Part shown: positions 8,641 through 16,840 of the stretch, one piece after another
Layout: each line of letters begins with the position of its first letter
Position numbering within the stretch: position 1 is the first letter of the stretch
Source: CAYOXD01 sp964407825
Lineage (GTDB): Bacteria > Desulfobacterota > Desulfobacteria > Desulfobacterales > JAFDDL01
NCBI GenBank assembly: GCA_964407825.1
Contig: CAYOXD010000002.1
Coordinates: forward strand, 44,846 to 108,845
DNA: 64,000 nt
Reading direction: 5' to 3'
Notes under the pieces: model-generated
The model's database searches: none
Seen by the model: only the letters and a program-made list of their open reading frames with translations
What the model was told of the DNA's origin: nothing
Translations under genes and position numbers: made by a program

Positions 8641-10020
8641 ATGAACAATCTTAAACCATCTGAAATTGTAAAAGAACTTGATAAATACATCATCGGGCAG
8701 CACAAGGCCAAGCGATCCGTTGCCATCGCCCTGCGAAACCGTTGGCGCCGGCAGCAGGTCCCCGAGGAGCTCCGGGATGAGATTGCGCCGAAAAATATCA
8801 TTCTGATCGGCCCTACGGGGGTCGGCAAGACGGAGATCGCCAGACGCCTTTCGCGGTTGACCGATTCACCCTTCATTAAGGTGGAGGCATCCAAGTTCAC
8901 CGAGGTCGGTTATGTGGGCAGGGATGTGGAGTCGATGATCCGGGACATGCTGGAGGTTACACTGAACATCCAGAAGGCCCGAGAGCAGGAGGCGGTTCAG
9001 GATAAGGCCCAGCAGATCGCCGAGGAACGGCTCCTCGATCTTCTGCTGCCCAAGGCCTCACCGCAGGAGCAATCGCTGGAAACGCCGCCTCCCGGCAGGC
9101 CGACCCTCGAACCGGTGCCGGACGCCCAGGACAACGCCGTGTCCACCACCAGGGATAAGCTCCGCAGCATGCTGCGGGCCGGGAAGCTCGATGAGCGCTT
9201 CGTGGACCTGGACGTGCCGGACCGGAGCATGCCGGTGGTAGAGATCTTCTCCAATGTGGGCATGGAGGAGATGGGGATCAATTTCAAGGACATGTTCGGG
9301 TCCCTGCTGCCAAAGTCCACCAAACGCCGGAAGGTCAAGGTCCGGGAAGCTCGGGCACTTCTGGCCCAGGAGGAGGCCCAGGGCCTGGTGGATATGGACA
9401 GGGTGGTCAAGATCTCCATCGAAAAGGTAGAGCAGTCCGGCATCGTTTTTCTAGACGAGATCGACAAGATCGCCGGCAAGAGCAGCGGCCAGGGCCCGGA
9501 TGTTTCCCGGGAAGGGGTGCAGCGGGATCTTCTGCCCCTGGTGGAGGGAAGCACCGTTTCCACCAAGTACGGTCCGGTCAAGACGGATCATATCCTCTTC
9601 ATCGCCTCAGGTGCCTTTCACGTAGCCAAGCCCTCGGATCTCATTCCGGAACTCCAGGGCCGTTTTCCCATTCGCGTGGAGCTCGACTCCCTTGGGGCCC
9701 AGGAGTTTGTGCGGATCCTCCGGGAGCCGAAAAACGCCCTGTTGGTCCAATACACGGCAATGCTGGAGACCGAGGGGGTGACGGTGCGATTCGAGGATGC
9801 CGCCGTGTCGGATATTGCCCGGATCGCGGAAGAGGTCAACACGCGGACCGAGAACATCGGCGCCCGGCGTCTTCATACCATCATGGAATGCCTGCTGGAG
9901 GACATTCTGTTCGAGGCGCCTGACACCACCGGCCGGGAGGTGATGGTCGACGCCGGCTTCGTGGCCGAAAAACTCAAGGGCATCAAGGACAACGAGGACC
10001 TCAGCCGGTATATTCTATAG
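8641..10020 (+). CDS. hslU: ATP-dependent protease ATPase subunit HslU
   Basis: AAA+ unfoldase that feeds substrates to HslV. 459 residues. Walker A GPTGVGKT has its Lys at 63; the I-domain (about 110-240) is the variable, charged insertion; Walker B is IVFLDEIDKI; sensor and C-terminal regions (LQGRFPIRVEL, ENIGARRLHTIME) follow, and the C-terminus ends in a hydrophobic tail (DLSRYIL) like the one that docks into HslV. All features are intact and the length is normal. Confidence 0.97.
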   Translation: MNNLKPSEIVKELDKYIIGQHKAKRSVAIALRNRWRRQQVPEELRDEIAPKNIILIGPTGVGKTEIARRLSRLTDSPFIKVEASKFTEVGYVGRDVESMIRDMLEVTLNIQKAREQEAVQDKAQQIAEERLLDLLLPKASPQEQSLETPPPGRPTLEPVPDAQDNAVSTTRDKLRSMLRAGKLDERFVDLDVPDRSMPVVEIFSNVGMEEMGINFKDMFGSLLPKSTKRRKVKVREARALLAQEEAQGLVDMDRVVKISIEKVEQSGIVFLDEIDKIAGKSSGQGPDVSREGVQRDLLPLVEGSTVSTKYGPVKTDHILFIASGAFHVAKPSDLIPELQGRFPIRVELDSLGAQEFVRILREPKNALLVQYTAMLETEGVTVRFEDAAVSDIARIAEEVNTRTENIGARRLHTIMECLLEDILFEAPDTTGREVMVDAGFVAEKLKGIKDNEDLSRYIL

Positions 10021-10088
10021 CGTTTTGGGTAACGATGAGTCGATTTACCGACATGAAGGGGAGTTTGAGACCCTGAAGTGATGAAAGA

Positions 10089-10970
10089 ATGAGTATGACA
10101 AGCAGTGTGGCGGACATTCTGATCGAAGCGCTTCCGTACCTCCGGCGGCTTTCTGGAAAGACCGTGGTGGTCAAATACGGCGGCCATGCCATGGTGGATG
10201 AGGGCCTGAAGAGCGATTTCGCAAAGGACATCGCCCTCATGAAATACGTGGGGCTCAATCCCGTGGTGGTTCACGGCGGAGGCCCCCAGATCTCCCAGGT
10301 GATGACGCGCATGGGAATCGAACCCAGATTTGTCCGCGGCATGCGGATGACGGATCAGGACACCATGGATGTGGTGGAGATGGTGCTGGGTGGACTGGTC
10401 AATAACGCCATCGTCTCCCGGATCAACCAGGAGGGAGGTCAGGCCATTGGCCTCAGCGGTAAGGACGCGGGGCTCATCCAGGCCAGAAAGCTCCGCATGG
10501 TTCACCGGGAAAACGCCCAGAGCCCGCCGGAAATCATCGATCCGGGCCATGTGGGGGAGGTAGTCGCCATCAACCGGCACCTGATTGAGGCCCTGGCAGA
10601 AAAGGGGTTCATCCCGATCATCGCACCCGTTGGAACGGGCGAGCACGGTGAATCTTACAACATCAACGCCGATGCTGTGGCCAGTCACGTGGCCATGGCC
10701 CTGAAGGCAGCCAAACTGGTATTTCTGACGGACGTGGAAGGCGTTCTCGACAGTGAGGGAAAGCTCCTTAGCACCATTGCCGTGGAACGGATTGCCGGAT
10801 ACATCGAGGATCGCATCCTGACCGGCGGCATGATTCCCAAGGCCGAATTCGCCAGGGAGGCGGTTTTGAGCGGCGTGGATAAGGTCCATATCATCAACGG
10901 CACCCGGCCCCATGCGGTGCTGTTGGAGCTATTCACAGAGAGGGGCATTGGAACGGAAGTGATCCCATGA
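10089..10970 (+). CDS. argB: Acetylglutamate kinase
   Basis: Phosphorylates N-acetylglutamate in arginine synthesis. 293 residues of the amino-acid-kinase fold: KTVVVKYGGHAM with the catalytic Lys, VVHGGGPQI for the phosphate loop, and LTDVEGVL near the nucleotide site. The stop overlaps the argD ATG at 10967, so the second and third steps after N-acetylglutamate are only partly represented here (argC is not in the window). Start at the ATG 10089 (MSMTSSV); an ATG two codons later is also possible. Confidence 0.96.
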   Translation: MSMTSSVADILIEALPYLRRLSGKTVVVKYGGHAMVDEGLKSDFAKDIALMKYVGLNPVVVHGGGPQISQVMTRMGIEPRFVRGMRMTDQDTMDVVEMVLGGLVNNAIVSRINQEGGQAIGLSGKDAGLIQARKLRMVHRENAQSPPEIIDPGHVGEVVAINRHLIEALAEKGFIPIIAPVGTGEHGESYNINADAVASHVAMALKAAKLVFLTDVEGVLDSEGKLLSTIAVERIAGYIEDRILTGGMIPKAEFAREAVLSGVDKVHIINGTRPHAVLLELFTERGIGTEVIP

Positions 10971-12166
10971 CTGAAGAACTGATAGCTCAGGCCGACACGG
11001 TCATCGCCAACACGTATCAGCGCTTTCCCATTGCGCTTGAAAGGGGAGAGGGATGCGTGCTCTGGGATACCGAAGGAAACGCCTACATCGATTTCGTTGC
11101 GGGCATCGCCGTTTGCAACCTGGGCCATGCCCACCCCCGTATCGCCGAGGCGGTGTGTGACCAGGCCCGGCGGCTGGTGCATGTATCGAATCTTTACTAT
11201 ACGACGCCCCAGGTGGACCTTGCCGCCCTGCTGGTGGAAAAGAGCTTCGCGGACCGGGTGTTTTTCTGCAATAGCGGCGCGGAGGCCAACGAGGCAGCCA
11301 TCAAGCTGGCGAGAAAATACTTTTCCGCGCGGGGCGAAGCGCACCGGTTCCGCATCGTTTCCATGAACCATTCGTTTCACGGCAGGACCATGGGGGCGCT
11401 CTCGGCAACCGGTCAGGAAAAAATCAAAAAGGGCTTTTCGCCGGTCCTCGAAGGCTTCGATTTCGTGGCCTTCAACGATCTGGAGGGGTTGGCCAAACGG
11501 CTGGGACCCGACACCTGCGCCGTGCTGCTCGAGCCGCTCCAGGGGGAAGGCGGCGTGCGCTGCCCCGCGCCCGAATATCTCGCTGCAGTGCGGGAATTGT
11601 GCGACCGGGCCGGTGTTCTCCTCATTTTTGACGAAATTCAAACCGGCATGGGTCGAACCGGAAAGCTCTTTGCCTATGAGCACGAGGGGGTAGCGCCGGA
11701 TATCATGACCCTCGCCAAAGCCCTAGCAAACGGTCTTCCCATCGGTGCCATGTTGTCCCGGGAATCGGTGGCCCAGGCATTCGCCCCCGGTAGCCATGCC
11801 TCCACCTTCGGCGGCACGCCGCTGGTGACCGCCGCCGCTCTCGAAGTCCTGAAGATCCTGACGGCCGAGGGGTTCATGGAGGCATGCACGACCATGGGCG
11901 CGTATCTCAAGGGTCGGCTCATGGAATTGAAGGCGCAGCACGCCTGTATCCGGGAGGTCCGGGGCAGGGGCCTCCTTCTGGGCATGGTTCTCGAAGGCAA
12001 GGGAGGCCCCCTGGTCAAGGCCTGCCTCAAGCGGGGTTTTCTCATCAACTGCGTTCAGGAAAATATTCTGCGGTTTGTCCCTCCCCTGACGATTTCGAGG
12101 GAGCAGGTGGATGCACTGGTGGGATGCCTGGATGCGCTTTTCCGAGAGGGGCTCGGTGTGCCATGA
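10967..12166 (+). CDS. argD: Acetylornithine aminotransferase
   Basis: Class III PLP aminotransferase converting N-acetylglutamate semialdehyde to N-acetylornithine; in many bacteria it also serves as succinyldiaminopimelate aminotransferase. 399 residues with NSGAEANEAAIKLAR, the FHGRTMGALS segment, LIFDEIQTGMGRTG and the PLP Lys in TLAKALANGLPIGAM. It overlaps argB by ATGA and the following lipoprotein gene by ATGA. With dapF nearby (12699), a double role in arginine and lysine synthesis would fit, but that is inference. Confidence 0.96.
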   Translation: MTEELIAQADTVIANTYQRFPIALERGEGCVLWDTEGNAYIDFVAGIAVCNLGHAHPRIAEAVCDQARRLVHVSNLYYTTPQVDLAALLVEKSFADRVFFCNSGAEANEAAIKLARKYFSARGEAHRFRIVSMNHSFHGRTMGALSATGQEKIKKGFSPVLEGFDFVAFNDLEGLAKRLGPDTCAVLLEPLQGEGGVRCPAPEYLAAVRELCDRAGVLLIFDEIQTGMGRTGKLFAYEHEGVAPDIMTLAKALANGLPIGAMLSRESVAQAFAPGSHASTFGGTPLVTAAALEVLKILTAEGFMEACTTMGAYLKGRLMELKAQHACIREVRGRGLLLGMVLEGKGGPLVKACLKRGFLINCVQENILRFVPPLTISREQVDALVGCLDALFREGLGVP

Positions 12167-12633
12167 ATGAAAAAGACAGGGGCCGGCCCCGAAACCGACT
12201 GGGCTTCCCATTGCATGCGCTGCTGTTGTCGATCGGCGCGCTGGTGTTGCTGAGCGCCGGGTGCGGCCAAAAGGCCATGCCCGTGGCTCCTCACCCTGTG
12301 GTGGTACCGCGAGTCTCGGATTTGAAGGGGGTCGTTCGAGGGGAACAGCTGATGTTGTCCTGGACGGTACCGGCCGAAGCGACACAGAGGGCGGGGGAGG
12401 CGCTGATGGCGGTGGTTTGCCGTTCCAAACTTCCCCGGAAGGATGGCGCGTGCAAGGAGTGTCCCCTTCGGTTCGAGGCCATCGACCGGCTGCCGGTACC
12501 CGCAGGGAACGAAGCTGGAATGCACTACATGGAAAGCCTGGAGAAGGGGTTCCGGTACACCTATTATGTGGTTTTAAGAGGGGAAAACGGGGTGTCAGGA
12601 GCTCCATCCAATTATTTTCACACCGTTTATTGA
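12163..12633 (+). CDS. Lipoprotein with a fibronectin-III-like domain
   Basis: 156 residues from the ATG overlapping the argD stop. The signal peptide (HALLLSIGALVLLSAGCGQK) ends in a lipobox with Cys near residue 35. The mature part begins with a Pro-rich linker and shows beta-strand features of a fibronectin type III module: VSDLKGVVRGEQLMLSWTVP and GFRYTYYVVLRGENGVSG. A CKECPLRF segment adds two cysteines. The family is unfamiliar beyond that. Its place between argD and dapF gives no clear functional hint; it may simply be carried in the operon. Confidence 0.7.
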   Translation: MNEKDRGRPRNRLGFPLHALLLSIGALVLLSAGCGQKAMPVAPHPVVVPRVSDLKGVVRGEQLMLSWTVPAEATQRAGEALMAVVCRSKLPRKDGACKECPLRFEAIDRLPVPAGNEAGMHYMESLEKGFRYTYYVVLRGENGVSGAPSNYFHTVY

Positions 12634-12698
12634 CTGGACCAGGGGATCGGCCGCGGCACCCTGGCGCCATTTGCCGCCGTGGGGCCGGAAGGATACTA

Positions 12699-13550
12699 AT
12701 GAAATTGATTTCATTCTGTAAAATGAGCGGCGCCGGTAACGACTTTATCGTCATCGACAACCGGGAGTCCGTGTTGCCGCGAATGCCCCTCAATGAGTTT
12801 GCCCAACGGGTTTGCCGCCGTAAGATCGCCGTTGGCGCCGATGGACTCATCCTGATCGAGAACTCGGACCAGGCGGATTTCAAGTGGCAATTTTTCAACT
12901 CCGACGGCAGCACCGCGGAGATGTGCGGCAATGGCGCGCGATGTGCGGCCAGGTTCGCCCATTTGAAGGGGATCGCGGGCCCGCAAATGGCCTTTGAGAC
13001 CCTGGCTGGTCTGGTGACGGCAACGGTGAACGAGGGCCTGGTTCGGGTGAAGATGCCCGATCCAACAGATCTGATTCTTTATGACACAGTGGAGGTGCAG
13101 GAGGATCAGTTGCCCATCAGCTGCGTCACCGCCGGGGTGCCCCACGTGGTGGTCATGCTCTCGGGCCTGGCACAGATGGACGTGGTGGGCCTTGGAAAAC
13201 AGATCCGGCGGCATCCGAAATTCGCCCCTGCCGGCACCAACGTGAATTTCGTCGAACCGGGGGCGCAGGGCTGGCTGGCGGTTCGGACCTATGAACGCGG
13301 CGTGGAGGACGAGACGCTGGCCTGCGGCACCGGCGCGGTGGCGGCTGCCCTCGTGGCCTCCCTGAAGCTGGGAAAACAGAGTCCCGTTCAGGTATTGACG
13401 CGATCGGGGTTTCAACTGGGCGTTCATTTCCGGGAGGCCGGCGGAATGTTCTCCGAGGTTTTCCTGGAGGGGGACGCGCGGGTCGTTTTCACAGGCGATA
13501 TAGGTGCCGAAGCCCTGCAATGGCATACGGCGTCTGAGGTGGAAGGATAG
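12699..13550 (+). CDS. dapF: Diaminopimelate epimerase
   Basis: Interconverts LL- and meso-diaminopimelate for lysine and peptidoglycan synthesis. 283 residues from the ATG at 12699, which follows GGAAGG; the open frame extends further upstream but without family similarity. The two catalytic cysteines are visible: C76 in EMCGNGARC and the second in ETLACGTGAVAAAL near residue 210-220. The family opening KMSGAGNDFIVID is present. Length is normal. Confidence 0.96.
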   Translation: MKLISFCKMSGAGNDFIVIDNRESVLPRMPLNEFAQRVCRRKIAVGADGLILIENSDQADFKWQFFNSDGSTAEMCGNGARCAARFAHLKGIAGPQMAFETLAGLVTATVNEGLVRVKMPDPTDLILYDTVEVQEDQLPISCVTAGVPHVVVMLSGLAQMDVVGLGKQIRRHPKFAPAGTNVNFVEPGAQGWLAVRTYERGVEDETLACGTGAVAAALVASLKLGKQSPVQVLTRSGFQLGVHFREAGGMFSEVFLEGDARVVFTGDIGAEALQWHTASEVEG

Positions 13551-13555
13551 GGGCC

Positions 13556-14059
13556 ATGCCTCGGCATCTGGCATTTATTTCGATTGGTTCCAACATGGGC
13601 GACCGGGTTGCCAACTGCCGCGGCGGCATCGAAGCTCTGGAGACTCTGGCGGAAACCCGGCTTGAGGGCGTCTCCCGCCTCTATGAGACCGAACCGGTGG
13701 ATTATCTGGAACAGGCGTGGTTTGTCAATGCGGCCGCGCGCATCGAAACTGGACTCGACCCCCTCCAACTGCTGGAGGCGCTCAAGGGGATCGAAAGAGC
13801 CGCCGGGAAAAGGGAAGGCGGGATCCGATTCGGTCCCCGTCCCCTGGATCTGGATATCATCCTCTTCGATTCGGTACGAATCGACACGGCGCACCTGGTC
13901 ATACCCCATCCCAGAATGCATCAAAGACGGTTTGTATTGAGACCGATTTGTGATATAGACCCCCATGTCCTTCACCCCAGCCTGAAGCGAAGCGCTCGCC
14001 AGCTTCTAGACGATCTCAGCGACGAAATCGGACAGGAGGTGAACGGTTTAGGGAAATGA
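13556..14059 (+). CDS. folK: 2-amino-4-hydroxy-6-hydroxymethyldihydropteridine diphosphokinase
   Basis: Transfers pyrophosphate from ATP to 6-hydroxymethyl-7,8-dihydropterin in folate synthesis. 167 residues. Diagnostic motifs: IGSNMGDRVANC at the N-terminus, ETEPVDYLEQAWFVNAA, and FGPRPLDLDIILFD with the Mg-binding aspartates, then IPHPRMHQRRFVLRPI. Five bases separate it from dapF. Folate synthesis would serve the tetrahydrofolate-dependent glycine cleavage genes elsewhere in the window, but the two loci are not linked. Confidence 0.95.
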   Translation: MPRHLAFISIGSNMGDRVANCRGGIEALETLAETRLEGVSRLYETEPVDYLEQAWFVNAAARIETGLDPLQLLEALKGIERAAGKREGGIRFGPRPLDLDIILFDSVRIDTAHLVIPHPRMHQRRFVLRPICDIDPHVLHPSLKRSARQLLDDLSDEIGQEVNGLGK

Positions 14060-14145
14060 CAACTTTAGAGCGTCCGGGTCTCCTCTGCCACCGTTGGCTC
14101 AGGGGGGGCGCTCATCACGGAAACGCAGCCAATGGAGGAAGCCGG

Positions 14146-14790
14146 ATGAAGTTTTTCATCGACACCGCCAATATTGAAGAAATAAGAGACGCTGTCAGCA
14201 TGGGCATGGTGGACGGCGTCACCACCAATCCCTCCCTCATCGCCAAGGAGGGCGGGGATTTCGAAACGCTCATCACTCGGATCTGCGAGGTGGTGGATGG
14301 CCCCATCAATGCAGAGGTCATCAGCACCGACGCGGAGGGGATGGTTCGAGAGGCCCGGGAACTGGTCAAGATCCATCCGAACATCGTGGTAAAAATCCCC
14401 ATGCTGGTGGAGGGCCTGAAGGCCGTGCGCCGGTTGAGCGGGGAAGGGATCAACACCAACGTCACCCTGATTTTCTCTCCCTTGCAGGCCCTGATGGCCG
14501 CCAAGGCCGGGGCGAGCTACGTGAGCCCCTTTGTCGGCCGCCTCGATGATGTCGCCCACGACGGAATGACCCTGACGGAACAGATCGTGGAGATCTATCA
14601 AAACTACGCCTTTGATACGGAAATCATCGTCGCCAGCGTCCGCAATCCCCTTCATGTGCTCGAATCCGCTCTCATGGGCGCCGATATCGCCACTATCCCT
14701 TATAACGTGTTAAGCAAGCTGGCCGCCCATCCTCTGACCGACAAGGGCCTGGCCGCTTTTCTCAAGGACTGGGAAGGGGTCAATAAATAG
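14146..14790 (+). CDS. fsa: Fructose-6-phosphate aldolase / transaldolase-like (TalC type)
   Basis: 214 residues from the ATG at 14146, preceded by GGAGGAAGCC. The opening MKFFIDTANIEEIRDA, then GVTTNPSLIAKEG, the Schiff-base Lys in NIVVKIPMLVEGLKA, and SPFVGRLDDVAHDGM define the small transaldolase subfamily. Members act either as transaldolase or as fructose-6-phosphate aldolase, and sequence alone here does not separate the two. Any ORF upstream between 14060 and 14145 is just frame extension. Confidence 0.93.
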   Translation: MKFFIDTANIEEIRDAVSMGMVDGVTTNPSLIAKEGGDFETLITRICEVVDGPINAEVISTDAEGMVREARELVKIHPNIVVKIPMLVEGLKAVRRLSGEGINTNVTLIFSPLQALMAAKAGASYVSPFVGRLDDVAHDGMTLTEQIVEIYQNYAFDTEIIVASVRNPLHVLESALMGADIATIPYNVLSKLAAHPLTDKGLAAFLKDWEGVNK

Positions 14791-14795
14791 GGGAC

Positions 14796-15365
14796 ATGCG
14801 TCGCACGGACAAGATAAAGGAAATTCTCAAACGACCCAACACCCTGACGCTGTTTCGGATTGCCGTGGTGCCGGGGATCGTGGTGCTGCTCCTTTTTCCC
14901 AATGCCTTCTGCTCTTTTGTGGCGGCGCTGCTATTCAGCGCGGCCGCCATTACCGACTATTTCGATGGCTTCTACGCCCGTCAGCGGGGCATGGAATCCG
15001 AGCTTGGCAAGATCATGGATCCGGTTGCGGACAAACTCCTTGTCTCCTCCACCCTCATCATGCTCTCCTCCCTCAACTGGATACCGGCCTGGGTGGCCTG
15101 TGTCATCATCGGTCGCGAACTGGCGGTGACCGGCTTGCGAAACATCATATCAGGGAAAGGGGAGGACATATCGGCCTCCAATCTCGGGAAGTACAAAACC
15201 GGATTTCAAATCGCGGCACTGATTCCCCTGCTGGTACATTATGAACATCTCGGGATCGACTTTCATGTGATCGGCATGGTGTTTCTCTGGCTGGCGCTGA
15301 TTTTCACCGTATATTCCGGTGCCGATTATTTCATTCGGTATAAACGGTATTACATCGACGAATAG
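14796..15365 (+). CDS. pgsA: CDP-diacylglycerol-glycerol-3-phosphate 3-phosphatidyltransferase
   Basis: Makes phosphatidylglycerol phosphate, the committed step to phosphatidylglycerol. 189 residues with several membrane helices. The CDP-alcohol phosphatidyltransferase motif is complete: DG-x2-AR-x8-G-x3-D-x3-D, read in DYFDGFYARQRGMESE and the following LGKIMDPVADK. It starts 5 bases after the aldolase gene with GGGGA close upstream and ends the long forward run; a hairpin with a T-rich tail follows at 15405. Confidence 0.94.
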   Translation: MRRTDKIKEILKRPNTLTLFRIAVVPGIVVLLLFPNAFCSFVAALLFSAAAITDYFDGFYARQRGMESELGKIMDPVADKLLVSSTLIMLSSLNWIPAWVACVIIGRELAVTGLRNIISGKGEDISASNLGKYKTGFQIAALIPLLVHYEHLGIDFHVIGMVFLWLALIFTVYSGADYFIRYKRYYIDE

Positions 15366-15404
15366 ATGGGGTTTCAAACTTGACCTGAACCCCGATTGAA
15401 GGTT

Positions 15405-15431
15405 CTGATACCGCTTCTATCAGGTTTATTC
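15405..15431 (+). terminator. Possible terminator after pgsA
   Basis: A 6-bp stem (CTGATA / TATCAG) with a 7-base loop is followed by a T-rich stretch (GGTTTATTCT). A second, bulged stem (GGGGTTTCA / TGAACCCC, 15368-15393) lies just before it. Together they would end the forward operon that meets a minus-strand gene ending at 15431. The short stem keeps this tentative. Confidence 0.35.
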
Positions 15432-15919
15432 TATCCCGGCAGGCTCAGCCGTTGGTGCGCCTTTCCCAGGACGCCTTGATAGTACCCCAGGATGTAGTCC
15501 AAATAGACGATTTGGAGTTTAACAGCAAAGATCCCCCGATCAGCGTAAGCCAGAAGAGCGGCGTCCTTGGCCAGGGGAAGCCCGTCGAGAAATCCGTTGT
15601 CGAGACAGCGCTTGATCTTTCTGGACAGAGCATGGGTACGGAAGTGATCGCGCCCACCGGTTTCCCAGATGTCGTACAGGTGACACAGCAGACACACGGC
15701 GGCACCCTTGCGCAGCAGATCCGGGTCCAGGCCTATCCGGTCCCCGAGGTTCCGTGGCATTTCGCACCGAAGATACTTGAATGCATCGAATTCATTTAAA
15801 AATAAGCTGCCGCCAAATCCGCCGTAGGTCGTAACGGCCCTATTGTACAGGTTCAGAATGATGCGGGCCGCGTGCATCGCCTCATGAAAGTTTTCTTCGG
15901 TAATGTGATGGGTTTTCAT
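15431..15919 (-). CDS. Hypothetical protein
   Basis: 162 residues, mostly helical, no signal peptide or membrane segment. Visible features are an N-terminal His-rich stretch (MKTHHITEENFHEAMHAARI), a mid-region CLLCHLYDIWE that could bind metal, and a C-terminal helix with KLQIVYLDYILGYYQGVLG. No family recognised. The start is backed by GAGG 4 bases upstream. It reads toward pgsA and lies 214 bases downstream of the dioxygenase-like gene, with a strong inverted repeat in between, so it is probably transcribed on its own or as the last gene of the minus-strand set. Confidence 0.6.
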   Translation of the reverse strand: MKTHHITEENFHEAMHAARIILNLYNRAVTTYGGFGGSLFLNEFDAFKYLRCEMPRNLGDRIGLDPDLLRKGAAVCLLCHLYDIWETGGRDHFRTHALSRKIKRCLDNGFLDGLPLAKDAALLAYADRGIFAVKLQIVYLDYILGYYQGVLGKAHQRLSLPG

Positions 15920-16001
15920 TTGCCTCTTCTATCTGTCCGGGGCAGATAATTTAACGTAGCGGGTTTGGATCTGATAAGGGGAATAAGCAAGATACATGCC
16001 T

Positions 16002-16039
16002 CATTGAAGAATTCGCGCGATTTCACGAATTCGTCAATG
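16002..16039. repeat. 14-bp inverted repeat (EcoRI-like core)
   Basis: Arms CATTGAAGAATTCG (16002-16015) and CGAATTCGTCAATG (16026-16039) are complementary at 13 of 14 positions around a 10-base loop. It lies between the end of the dioxygenase-like gene (16134) and the start of the hypothetical gene (15919), both on the minus strand. It could be a terminator hairpin or a dimeric-regulator site; there is no clear T-run. Confidence 0.5.
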
Positions 16040-16133
16040 GCGACAGGGGAATGCGGCACCGCTGTCCCATGGACAATGATCAGGCTGTGCCGCAGACTGT
16101 TACATAAAAGCTACACCTGATGTATACATTTGA

Positions 16134-16820
16134 TTACAGGATAGTCGTGCCGACGGCTGGATCTTTCTCTCCCTGCAGAATACCCAGCATGGCCTTGGCC
16201 AGCAGGCGATTCCTGTGGTGAGGGAGATAGCGTCTGTCCACGCGTTTTCGCTCCGGGTCGAAGCAGTTGACAAAGGCCCGGCGAATAGGGCTGCCATAAA
16301 CATTGACCATCGCTATGGGGAGGTCGCCGGGATTGCCGGTTCTATGGATACCCTCATTCAGGGGATGGGTTTCATCCGTTTCGCCGGGGAGCAGGAGGCG
16401 GTGGCGAGGTTCGCCGAGCCGGGCGATTCCCGCCTTGGAACCGTCATCCAGGCGCTCATATGTCACGATGTCGAGGGGGCCGAACAAGGTTCCGATAAGC
16501 CCCCATGAGCTGTGATCGTGAATGGGTGTATACTCCCCAGGGGCAAACAGAAACAGGCGCAGGGAAAAGCGACGGCCACGGTCCAGATACAGCAGCACCT
16601 CGCAATCGAAGAGCGCCGGTCTGGAAAGATCCGGATAGCGCTCTGCGCGGGACATTCGACCGATTATATCCACAAAAAGGGCCTCGTCCGCCAGCAGCCC
16701 GGGCAGGGCTTCGCGGATAAAGTCCATTCTGGCCTGCTTTCCCTTCAGTTGATCCATCACCGAGGACCAGGCGCGGCACGCGTCCATGAGTTTCGAGGCA
16801 GTTGATGTGTTGGACCCCAT
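16134..16820 (-). CDS. Cysteine-dioxygenase-like cupin protein
   Basis: 228 residues. An N-terminal helical part precedes a cupin with the metal-binding pair H101 and H103 (PGEYTPIHDHSSWGLIG) and a third candidate His in EGIHRTGNPGD, near residue 164. This matches the cysteine dioxygenase / thiol dioxygenase superfamily, non-haem iron enzymes that add O2 to a thiol; substrate could be cysteine, 3-mercaptopropionate or something else. A strong site AAAGGAG precedes the ATG. It starts 21 bases after the stop of the molybdopterin oxidoreductase gene, so the two are probably one operon. A thiol dioxygenase is unexpected in a presumed anaerobe and may serve oxygen defence. Confidence 0.75.
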   Translation of the reverse strand: MGSNTSTASKLMDACRAWSSVMDQLKGKQARMDFIREALPGLLADEALFVDIIGRMSRAERYPDLSRPALFDCEVLLYLDRGRRFSLRLFLFAPGEYTPIHDHSSWGLIGTLFGPLDIVTYERLDDGSKAGIARLGEPRHRLLLPGETDETHPLNEGIHRTGNPGDLPIAMVNVYGSPIRRAFVNCFDPERKRVDRRYLPHHRNRLLAKAMLGILQGEKDPAVGTTIL

Positions 16821-16840
16821 GGCAGCTCCTTTGGTCTTTT

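Noticed and set aside
11723..12931. Minus-strand ORF spanning argD, the lipoprotein gene and dapF
   Set aside because: Antisense to three supported genes.
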